A stretch of DNA of 22,389 nt from a virus: positions 1 to 22,389 of the IMG/VR virus record IMGVR_UViG_3300009129_000093; one strand, given 5' to 3'. This document shows, piece after piece, positions 1-6,757 of this stretch. The stretch's first letter is position 1; every line of letters begins with the position of its first letter. The notes below the pieces were generated by a model. That model ran no database searches. It was not told where the DNA came from and worked only from the letters and a program-made list of their open reading frames with translations. A program made the position numbers and the translations under genes.

Positions 1-1395
1 CCAAGCGTTCCTCTTCGCACCCTGTCAACTTGGGGTGAGCCAAAGAGCTTGAAGAGCACTTACTGGGGAGCTTGGACAGGCAGAACAGGTACAGATACAT
101 TCTTCAACTCTCAGATTCCCGATTGCTTGAGAATCCGTTCGTTTGACGTATCCAGCAACTCTAACCCTGCTTCTACATCTCACGATGTTGAAGGCGAGCA
201 GACAGCCCTCATCGCTTCTGATCCAACAACAATTTCTTGGGTATTTTCCCTTGACAATGTTTCTGGCTCGTCAACCGCAGGCTATACCTATGGTTCTGGC
301 TACCGTGCTGCTGGCACAAGCTTGACAGCGCCAGTCATCGCTTCTTACAAGACAGCCTTGAGTGCCGGCATTGACCGATTCACTACTACTCTTCACGGTG
401 GTTCTGACGGATACAACATTAAAGAGCGCGAGCCATTTAGAAATACTAAGATGACTGCAACAGACGAGAAAGACTCTTACGAGTTATTCTCCTTGAGAAA
501 AGCCATCAACATCGCAGCCGACAAAGACTTCGTTCAAATGAACGCCGTCACCATTCCTGGCATTTGGCGGCCAGCAGTGACAAACTACTTGCTAGACGCC
601 GCATCCGATCGTGGCGACGCACTAGCCATTATTGATATTCAGTACGGCTTTACACCAAGTACTGAAGACACTGGTTCAGTTGCAGTTCGCAACGCTGCCA
701 ACACAGCGACACAGGCTGCTGATACATTAGCCGCTCGTAGCATCAACAACAGCTACGGTGCAGCATATTACCCCTGGGTTAGAATTCTAGACACCAACAC
801 AAATCAGAACTTGTGGGTACCACCCTCAGTAGCTGCTCTCGGTGTTTTGTCTTCTACCGACAGAATCAACGCCCCATGGTTTGCTCCTGCCGGATTTACC
901 CGCGGTGGTCTTAGCGAAGGTGCAGCCGGGCTTCCCGTGCTGGACGTCTCAAGAAGGCTCACATCTGATGATCGTGATAAGCTTTACGAGAACAACATCA
1001 ACCCCATCGCTAAATTCCCAGCAGAGGGTATTGTCATCTTCGGACAAAAGACACTACAGCAGACAGCTTCTGCTCTAGACCGTATCAACGTTCGTCGCTT
1101 GATGATCTACTTGAAGCGTGAGATTTCCTTCATTGCTTCCCGACTCTTGTTCGGTCCTAATACAAAAGATACTTGGGATCGTTTCTTGGGTCAGGCTGGT
1201 CCATTATTAGAGAGTGTTCGTGCTGAGTTTGGTATTGATGATTTCCGTCTCGTCCTTGACGAAACAACCACAACGCCTGACTTGGTTGATCGCAACATTA
1301 TTTACGCTAAGCTACTCGTCAAGCCTACCCGCTCTGTAGAGTACTTCGCAATTGATTTTGTAGTTACAAACAGTGGGGCAGCCTTTGAGGATTAA
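1..1395 (+). CDS. Contractile tail sheath protein (gp18-like), 5' partial
   Basis: The frame is open from base 1 to the TAA at 1393-1395, so the gene starts before the window; 464 residues are visible. The TTG at 49 is an internal codon, not a start. The C-terminal 130 or so residues have the conserved sheath layout: 'DRINVRRLMIYLKREI', then a helix ending 'LLFGPNTKDTW', then a segment around 'FRLVLDETTTTPDLVDRN', and a final strand around 'VEYFAIDFVV'. Sheath subunits assemble around the tail tube and contract on infection. The next gene is a tail tube protein, the normal sheath-tube order in T4-like phages. T4 gp18 is 659 residues, so a substantial N-terminal part is probably missing here. 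The family is confident; the exact length cannot be known from this window. Confidence 0.93.
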   Translation, partial: PSVPLRTLSTWGEPKSLKSTYWGAWTGRTGTDTFFNSQIPDCLRIRSFDVSSNSNPASTSHDVEGEQTALIASDPTTISWVFSLDNVSGSSTAGYTYGSGYRAAGTSLTAPVIASYKTALSAGIDRFTTTLHGGSDGYNIKEREPFRNTKMTATDEKDSYELFSLRKAINIAADKDFVQMNAVTIPGIWRPAVTNYLLDAASDRGDALAIIDIQYGFTPSTEDTGSVAVRNAANTATQAADTLAARSINNSYGAAYYPWVRILDTNTNQNLWVPPSVAALGVLSSTDRINAPWFAPAGFTRGGLSEGAAGLPVLDVSRRLTSDDRDKLYENNINPIAKFPAEGIVIFGQKTLQQTASALDRINVRRLMIYLKREISFIASRLLFGPNTKDTWDRFLGQAGPLLESVRAEFGIDDFRLVLDETTTTPDLVDRNIIYAKLLVKPTRSVEYFAIDFVVTNSGAAFED

Positions 1396-1437
1396 TTTGA
1401 AGGCGACTAATTATATTATTGAGGAGTATGATAAATA

Positions 1438-2004
1438 ATGTCAAGCTTATTTTGGAACGACGTAAGAACTGAGCCTAAGCGTAGGTTTCGGTTTGAACTT
1501 AAGTTTAGCAGTCGCACACTTGGACAGGGTGCTATCCCCGTCTGGACAATCAAAACCGCTAGCAAGCCAAAGGCAAATGTTAGCACAATTGAACATCAGT
1601 ACGTTGACCACACTTTTAAATATCCCGGCAGAGTTACCTGGGATCCAATTTCAATTACTTTGGTAGACCCTGTAGACCCAGATCTCTCCTTTGCTTTCCT
1701 TGATGTGTTGGGCGCTTCTGGTTATAAGTTTCCCACCACAGCCTCCAGATCTAAGCTCAGTTTGAGTAAAAAGCTCTTTGCCGACCAGATCGGCTCTATC
1801 TTTATTGATCAGATTGATGAGAACGGCGACATTATTGAACGCTGGGAGCTAATCAACCCCTTCATCACATCCGTTGATTTTGGTGGTAGCTTGGATTATT
1901 CTTCCGACGACATGAATGAGGTGACTGTTGAAGTGACTTATGATTGGGCAAAGCTCGTGCAGACAAAGGCTAATGGTCGCGACCAAACAGCCGCTGCCGA
2001 CTGA
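1438..2004 (+). CDS. Tail tube protein (gp19-like)
   Basis: This 188-residue protein starts at an ATG preceded by GAGGAG at 1421-1426. It begins 42 nt after the sheath gene. Its size (T4 gp19 is 163 residues), position and sequence fit the tube subunit, which polymerises into the inner tail tube inside the sheath. Typical features are the N-terminal 'NDVRTEPKRRFRFELKF', the middle 'YVDHTFKYPGRVTWDPISIT', and a late 'WELINPFITSVDFG' leading to a beta-rich end with 'EVTVEVTYDWAK'. No membrane segments or cysteine motifs are seen. The assignment rests on family resemblance plus the sheath neighbour. Confidence 0.9.
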   Translation: MSSLFWNDVRTEPKRRFRFELKFSSRTLGQGAIPVWTIKTASKPKANVSTIEHQYVDHTFKYPGRVTWDPISITLVDPVDPDLSFAFLDVLGASGYKFPTTASRSKLSLSKKLFADQIGSIFIDQIDENGDIIERWELINPFITSVDFGGSLDYSSDDMNEVTVEVTYDWAKLVQTKANGRDQTAAAD

Positions 2005-2056
2005 TCCTAAACGAAACAAGAGACATAAGTTATAATAGACAAAAGAAAGGTTTCAA

Positions 2057-2941
2057 ATGAGTCGCAATGAAAATAGAACAGGATTTCCTGAAGACTTTAC
2101 CCCCCAAGACGATACACCAACTCCTGCTGTTGCAACAACAGTAGGCGCTGGTGCGCCTGATACACAACCAGCATTTTCATGGTCTGTGCCAACAGAGTTC
2201 GTAACACTGCCCAGTGGAGGAAGATTTTACGAACCCGGACACCCTCTCCACAACAAGGAGTCGGTAGAGATCAAGTTCATGACAGCCAAGGAGGAGGATA
2301 TCCTCACTTCCCGAGCCCTTCTAAAAGAAGGAGTCGCTTTGGACAGGATGCTTCAGAATCTAGTTGTTGATAAGGATGTTCGCATCGGGTCCTTGTTGAT
2401 CGGTGACAAAAATGCCCTACTGGTGGCAGCACGAAGAACAGGATATGGGGCAGATTACGAGACCAATGTGACATGCCCCGGCTGCGGGCAGACGGATGAG
2501 TTTTCATTTGATATCAGCGACCCTAATATTACTCCTTTTACAGAGAATATAGACTCTCACAATGTTACATTAACAGACGGGGGCACTTTGGTGATCGCAT
2601 TGCCAATGACAAACGCCCAGGTAGAGTGCCGTATGTTGTCAGGTGAGGATGAGGTTCGCCTTTACAAAGAAGCTACCAGAAAGCAGAAAAAGAAGCTAGC
2701 AACAGGGACAATGACGGATATGTTCCGAAGCTACATTGTCAGCGTGAACGGCAATGATTCGCCCTTGGTGATAGAGGCGTTCATTCAGGCAGTTCCAGCT
2801 AAAGATGCGCGAGTTTTGAGGACAGCTTATTCAGAGTGTGTTCCTAACATTGATATGACACAAGAGTATGTCTGCACCAATTGCGGTCACGCGGCGGACA
2901 TGGAGGTTCCGCTCTCTGCGGACTTTTTTTGGCCTAAATGA
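2057..2941 (+). CDS. gp26-type baseplate hub/tail assembly protein with zinc-ribbon cysteines
   Basis: This 294-residue protein has an AAGAAAGG ribosome binding site at about 2043-2050. After a flexible acidic N-terminus, residues 45-130 carry the region typical of T4 gp26-type proteins ('LPSGGRFYEPGHPL', 'EEDILTSRALLKEGVALDRM', 'GDKNALLVAARRTGYG'). Two CxxC pairs (C140/C143 and C273/C276) suggest one zinc ribbon split around the middle domain. In T4 this family acts in hub assembly and is not an abundant structural subunit. The gene lies two small frames upstream of the tape measure, which is where tail assembly chaperones normally sit. It ends '...DFFWPK' with TGA at 2939-2941. The codons for FF lie in a run of seven Ts (2924-2930), where a shift into the next frame is likely (see findings). 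Confidence 0.8.
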   Translation: MSRNENRTGFPEDFTPQDDTPTPAVATTVGAGAPDTQPAFSWSVPTEFVTLPSGGRFYEPGHPLHNKESVEIKFMTAKEEDILTSRALLKEGVALDRMLQNLVVDKDVRIGSLLIGDKNALLVAARRTGYGADYETNVTCPGCGQTDEFSFDISDPNITPFTENIDSHNVTLTDGGTLVIALPMTNAQVECRMLSGEDEVRLYKEATRKQKKKLATGTMTDMFRSYIVSVNGNDSPLVIEAFIQAVPAKDARVLRTAYSECVPNIDMTQEYVCTNCGHAADMEVPLSADFFWPK

Positions 2942-3143
2942 TGAATATATAGAAAGTGTTTACGAGCAGATTTTTCAACTAAAGTATCATGGCGGCTGGA
3001 GTTTCTTTGAGTCATATAACTTGCCAGTAAGTGTTCGTATTTGGTTTTTAAACCGTCTTGTAGAGCAAAAAAATAAAGAATCCGATTCAATTAAATCAAA
3101 CACTGCTGCTTCCAAGGGACGAGGGCGGACCTATACTCCGTAA
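2931..3143 (+). CDS. Out-of-frame extension of the gp26-type gene, probably reached by ribosomal frameshift
   Basis: About 70 codons starting with 'GLNDEYIESVYEQIFQLKYH' and containing 'LPVSVRIWFLNRLVEQKNKE' form a compact helical, protein-like segment. It has no convincing start of its own. The only in-frame ATG upstream is at 2868, deep inside the gp26-type gene, has no good ribosome binding site, and would add an arginine-rich stretch that looks like a shadow of the zinc-ribbon codons. Between the T7 tract (2924-2930) and the conserved part there is no ATG, GTG or TTG in frame. Reading +1 (or -2) on the Ts joins gp26-type residue F291 to this segment, giving a protein of about 361-362 residues. 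Lambda G/GT pairs have the same organisation upstream of the tape measure. The coding nature is likely; the mode of expression is inferred. Confidence 0.65.
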   Translation, partial: GLNDEYIESVYEQIFQLKYHGGWSFFESYNLPVSVRIWFLNRLVEQKNKESDSIKSNTAASKGRGRTYTP

Positions 3144-3195
3144 GAATTAGTTTACGAAACTACTTAGTAAACATGGGACTAGGAGTATTTATCAA

Positions 3196-3525
3196 GTGCA
3201 AATAGATTTTGAAAACGACGTTTTAGACCTTACGCAATTTCGCGGCAACGAGCTAAACGAAAATATTCTCCACGTTTTTGCTGCGTGGATTGAGTACCTT
3301 TTGAGTAAAATGTTCAAAGGACGCAGAGTCCCGGTCAGAGTCAAAGGCAACAGAATAGAAGTAGAGAGATTTACTGACGCCTTGGTGAATGAAAAAAAGT
3401 ACCTAGACTTCATTAAGAAGTACGGACTAGATGATCCAATGACCTATAGTCAAAAAGCAAAGCTTGAGATTGCCATCAAGAGATTTGAGAGAGAAGCCGG
3501 CATCAACTGGCCTATCAAGGGGTAG
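3196..3525 (+). CDS. Small conserved-looking protein between tail chaperone and tape measure
   Basis: This 109-residue protein starts at GTG (3196), with AGGAG at 3181-3185 and a 10 nt spacer. It is predicted soluble and mostly helical ('NENILHVFAAWIEYLLSKMF' is the most hydrophobic part), with a basic central segment and a C-terminal helix ending 'AGINWPIKG'. No motif identifies it. Its place between the gp26-type pair and the tape measure suggests a role in tail or hub assembly, but that is inference from context only. It ends 5 nt before the tape measure ATG, so the two are probably translated from the same message with coupling. Confidence 0.75.
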   Translation: MQIDFENDVLDLTQFRGNELNENILHVFAAWIEYLLSKMFKGRRVPVRVKGNRIEVERFTDALVNEKKYLDFIKKYGLDDPMTYSQKAKLEIAIKRFEREAGINWPIKG

Positions 3526-3530
3526 GTTAG

Positions 3531-5531
3531 ATGACCAACGAAAACAATAACAATAACAATAATGCAAATGCAGATCAGATAGCACAACTTAATCGGCTCC
3601 TGAAAGAGCAAGCCGATTTGCAGAATAGATCCAACAATGCACACAGGGACCGCCTCAATCTCCAGGCAAAACTGAATGAAGATCTTAAAGCATATCTTGA
3701 CCTCAGAAAAGAACAACAGGCTCTTCAAAAAGCCGGCATTGATTTATCCGAAGCTGATCAACAAGCACTAGAGTCGTTTCATAATGAAGTTGATGAAGCG
3801 ACCAAAAAGCTTATAGAACTCGCAGATGCCCAAGACAAACTTAATAAACGAACCAAGGCTGTCTCTGACGGCATTAGGGAGTTTACTGGCGCAAATGTAG
3901 ATTTTATCAAGCAGATAAAAATAAACGAAGAAGGTGTTACAGATTACTCTGATGCTTTCGCCGAACTGGGCAAGTCAATAACTAAAGGCACCCGTTCAGC
4001 AGCCAAAGGACTAGATGCCCTAAATATCAGCCTAGCTAAGCAGACTGGCTTTACAACTGCTTTACGTCAAGATGTGTATGATTTGGCTGACAGTCACGGA
4101 AATGCACTGTTTCTGTCACTTTCCGAAAGCGAGAAAATTGTAGGATCCCTCAGTGTTGGGTTTAAAATGTATGCAGCTTTGAGTAAAACTGCGCGGGCAG
4201 AAACCAATGCCCTTGCTGGTCGTTTTAACAAGCTGGGCGTGGACGCTGGAGCGTTTTCCGAAGCCCTAGACCAACTTAATGAGGGTTTCGGACTGACTCG
4301 TGGGGGCGCACTCGCAGCCATGGCAGAATTTGAAAATCTAGCCATTAGAACAGGGCAACCCTTGTCAGCAGTTGTGAATGACTTTAAGGACCTGGGTCCA
4401 CAAATGGCGAGATTTGGCACTGATGGTGTCCGGGTCTTTACAAAATTGAACCAACAAGCACGAACTTTGGGACTGACCACCAGACAGGCATTTGACATTT
4501 CGGAATTGTTTGATACCTTCGAAGGCGCTGCCGATGTAGCCGGCAAGTTAAATGCACAATTAGGACTCCAACTCAATTCTGTTGAAATGATGGGGACTTC
4601 CTCCGAAGAGCGCCTGAAGATTCTCCGGGCAGAATTTGATATGCGCGGAATCCACATGAAAGATATGGGACGCCGCCAGAAGCAAATGGTTGCAGAAATT
4701 CTCAAGACAGATGTTTTGACTGCTGAGCGACTTTTGGGCGATCCGATGGAAATGCGTAAATTCCAAAGAGAACAAGCGAACAACCAAGATAGAATTGAAA
4801 AATATACAACAGCCACAGATAAATTCAGTGAGGCTTGGGAACAACTGTTTATCAATATAGCGCCTTGGCTCAACGGACTGATAGAAGCATTTGGCGCTAT
4901 AGCTGAAGGAATTAACTGGCTTGTGGCTAGCCCACTTGGGAGAATGGTGAGCTATGTGATTGTGATGGCAGGAGCAGCCATGAGGTTCGCAAAAATGTTA
5001 GGAGTTGCTGGCAGTTTTATGTCAAAGTTGGCCTGGTTTGCGAAAAAGATCCTTATACCCTTTCTGATTATAAAAGACGTCCTTCAGTCAATAGGGTTCA
5101 TGGCTGATGATAAAGAGCAATCGGCAGCCCAAAAGCGCCTTATGGCCGGTACTCTTGCTGGGTCCTCCACCGCTGCTGTTGCCGGCGCTGCTGGTTTGGC
5201 GGGCGGACCACTGGCATTTTTGACAGGTGCTGGTGGTTTTATGGCTGGTTATGGCGTCGGTCGTGAAATCCCAGAATTGGTGCAAGATAAAACACTCCCA
5301 TCTGGACAGCCAACCTTGATTGCTCGTGCCGGCCAGCGTCCAATTATAACAAGCCGTATGGATACAGTTACCGCCAGCAAAGGTAGTTCTGCCGGCAGCC
5401 TGGAGCGAAAGTTTGACAAACTTAGCAATGCTGTTTTGGCACTAGCTAGCCGTCCAGTTCAAGCTACCATGGAGGTGAACGGGGAGAAGCTCGGGAAAGT
5501 GATTCTCGCCGATGCCAGCCCCATGGCGTAA
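3531..5531 (+). CDS. Tail tape measure protein
   Basis: This 666-residue protein starts at ATG 3531 after AAGGGG. It opens with a poly-Asn tract and a coiled-coil-like region (residues about 15-120, rich in K, E, L, Q and A), followed by a long helical body. Residues about 460-525 hold two or three hydrophobic segments ('LGRMVSYVIVMAGAAM', 'ILIPFLIIKDVLQSIGFM'). Residues about 540-577 are an Ala/Gly-rich hydrophobic stretch. This is the usual build of a tape measure, which sets tail length and is thought to be expelled with DNA at infection. The neighbours (tube upstream, tube initiator and gp53 downstream) agree. T4 gp29 has 590 residues, so a tail of similar or slightly greater length is expected. 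It is recognised from build and position; no enzymatic motif was seen. Confidence 0.85.
   Translation: MTNENNNNNNNANADQIAQLNRLLKEQADLQNRSNNAHRDRLNLQAKLNEDLKAYLDLRKEQQALQKAGIDLSEADQQALESFHNEVDEATKKLIELADAQDKLNKRTKAVSDGIREFTGANVDFIKQIKINEEGVTDYSDAFAELGKSITKGTRSAAKGLDALNISLAKQTGFTTALRQDVYDLADSHGNALFLSLSESEKIVGSLSVGFKMYAALSKTARAETNALAGRFNKLGVDAGAFSEALDQLNEGFGLTRGGALAAMAEFENLAIRTGQPLSAVVNDFKDLGPQMARFGTDGVRVFTKLNQQARTLGLTTRQAFDISELFDTFEGAADVAGKLNAQLGLQLNSVEMMGTSSEERLKILRAEFDMRGIHMKDMGRRQKQMVAEILKTDVLTAERLLGDPMEMRKFQREQANNQDRIEKYTTATDKFSEAWEQLFINIAPWLNGLIEAFGAIAEGINWLVASPLGRMVSYVIVMAGAAMRFAKMLGVAGSFMSKLAWFAKKILIPFLIIKDVLQSIGFMADDKEQSAAQKRLMAGTLAGSSTAAVAGAAGLAGGPLAFLTGAGGFMAGYGVGREIPELVQDKTLPSGQPTLIARAGQRPIITSRMDTVTASKGSSAGSLERKFDKLSNAVLALASRPVQATMEVNGEKLGKVILADASPMA
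3537..3575 (+). repeat. AAC/AAT codon repeat encoding poly-Asn at the tape measure N-terminus
   Basis: AACAAT-type units repeat here and encode seven consecutive Asn residues just after the start of the tape measure. A simple triplet repeat like this can vary in length by slippage without breaking the frame. It probably encodes a flexible leader. No function is implied beyond that. Confidence 0.7.
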
Positions 5532-5552
5532 AAGAAGACAAGGAGATGAATA

Positions 5553-6413
5553 ATGCCGTTTAATCCAAATATATATTCAGAAGGTTCTAGGCATCAGTTT
5601 AAAGAGCGTGGTGAAGATTTAACGCTTAAGCATGTACCCACAGGAGAGATGGTAGTATTCCCGGCATTCCTAGACTTGTTCAGTGATAACTTTTCTTCAC
5701 AGTGGAACGCTGAGGATGTGTATGGACGCATGGACCCCATAGCAACGTTTATGAGCACTCGCCGCTCTTTGTCTGTAGCGTGGTGGGTTCCCGCAGATTC
5801 TTTTGAACATGCTGAAGAAAACCTAGCCAAAGCCAACAAGCTTATGAGTTTCTTGTATCCTCTTTATGATAATCCCGGCAAAGGCAGTGGCGGAGCCACG
5901 GTTATCAACCAAGGTCCGCTAATGAGAATAAGTTTTGGAAACCTGATCAGGAATGCTAAAACTGGTCGCGGGTTGCTGGGATATGTGAACGGCTTTACTT
6001 TTGATCCTGCGGTTGAGTACGGAATGTTTAACCGCCGTGGGGCATTTAGCAGCCAACTTGAGCCCCATGCTGACGGCTCGCGGCGAAACCCACAGTGGAA
6101 CGAGTATTACCCAAAAACTTATAGGCTTAATTTTGAATTTGTTGTTCTCCACGAACACGAACTTGGGTATCGCCAAAAAGGCAACAGATTTGTTTATAAT
6201 TCCAGACACGCAAGCAAGCTGACCTTTCCCTACAGCACGGAAAGGGACGACCAGGGAAAGCTTTCCTCCACTAGGGCACGCCTCAAAAACCGTGACCCCG
6301 GCGAACTTTACCACAATCCTAAGACTGGTAAGTCAAAGCGGTTCAAGAAGAAAGACCCAAATAGTCCCGACAAAGCCGATGCATCCCGAATTCTGGGCAA
6401 TAAAAAGGATTAA
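5553..6413 (+). CDS. Baseplate tail-tube initiator/cap (gp48/gp54-type)
   Basis: This 286-residue protein starts at ATG 5553 with AAGGAG 8-10 nt upstream. Three blocks are typical of the tube-like baseplate proteins that sit on the hub and start tube polymerisation: 'YGRMDPIATFMSTRRSLSV' (from residue 57), 'GLLGYVNGFTFDPAVEYGMF' (around residues 140-160) and 'FEFVVLHEHELGY' (around residue 195). The last 50 residues are basic and probably disordered. It lies directly after the tape measure and before gp53, as gp48/gp54 lie near gp29 and gp53 in T4-like phages. I cannot tell whether it corresponds to gp48, gp54 or a single protein doing both jobs. Confidence 0.72.
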   Translation: MPFNPNIYSEGSRHQFKERGEDLTLKHVPTGEMVVFPAFLDLFSDNFSSQWNAEDVYGRMDPIATFMSTRRSLSVAWWVPADSFEHAEENLAKANKLMSFLYPLYDNPGKGSGGATVINQGPLMRISFGNLIRNAKTGRGLLGYVNGFTFDPAVEYGMFNRRGAFSSQLEPHADGSRRNPQWNEYYPKTYRLNFEFVVLHEHELGYRQKGNRFVYNSRHASKLTFPYSTERDDQGKLSSTRARLKNRDPGELYHNPKTGKSKRFKKKDPNSPDKADASRILGNKKD

Positions 6414-6418
6414 ACAAC

Positions 6419-6757
6419 ATGACATATTCACGATACGCCGGCAGAAGAATATTCAAGAATGACGACCCCAACTACAGGAATGTATTTTTCCGCAGAAGAG
6501 GGATCAAGGAAACTTACCAGTATGAATCTCCTCAGTTTTCTTATCCCTCTAATGATTATATATCCGACCTCACAAACGTAACCGAGGTTTGGAGAGCAAC
6601 AGACAAACTTTATAATGTCTCTAATGAATATTATGGTTCACCCGATTATTGGTGGGTCATTGCATGGTATAACAAAAAAGGCTCAGAAGCAGAGTTTAAA
6701 GTAGGTGATATTTATTATGTTCCTCTGCCTCTCCAAGATGTATTGGCGTTCTTCTGA
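6419..6757 (+). CDS. Baseplate wedge protein gp53-like with LysM-like C-terminus
   Basis: This 112-residue protein starts 5 nt after the previous stop. The C-terminal half, 'DKLYNVSNEYYGSPDYWWVI' followed by 'AWYNKKG' and 'VGDIYYVPLP', is the LysM-like core found in T4 gp53 and its relatives. There it helps fasten baseplate wedges around the hub. The N-terminal half has 'YRNVFFRRRGIKETYQYESP' and an aromatic segment also typical of short gp53 proteins. T4 gp53 is 196 residues, so this is a short form. The TGA at 6755-6757 shares its A with the ATG of the next gene, implying translational coupling. Confidence 0.85.
   Translation: MTYSRYAGRRIFKNDDPNYRNVFFRRRGIKETYQYESPQFSYPSNDYISDLTNVTEVWRATDKLYNVSNEYYGSPDYWWVIAWYNKKGSEAEFKVGDIYYVPLPLQDVLAFF

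Noticed and set aside
1430-1437. GATAAATA before the tail tube gene as a T4-type late promoter (TATAAATA)
   Set aside because: Transcription would start inside the gene, after the ATG, and the motif lies in the spacer between the ribosome binding site and the start codon.
2031-2036. TATAAT before the gp26-type gene as a promoter
   Set aside because: The -10 is perfect but no -35 lies 16-18 nt upstream and there is no TG extension. In an A/T-rich leader this is not enough.
2868-2930. ATG 2868 as an independent start of the second frame in the gp26-type gene
   Set aside because: It has no good ribosome binding site and adds an Arg-rich stretch ('RRTWRFRSLR') that is an off-frame reading of the zinc-ribbon codons. 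The frameshift reading is more economical.
4094-4873. Antisense open frame of about 259 codons inside the tape measure gene
   Set aside because: It is Ser/Pro/Arg-rich shadow sequence opposite a clear coding frame, with no family resemblance and no ribosome binding site seen.
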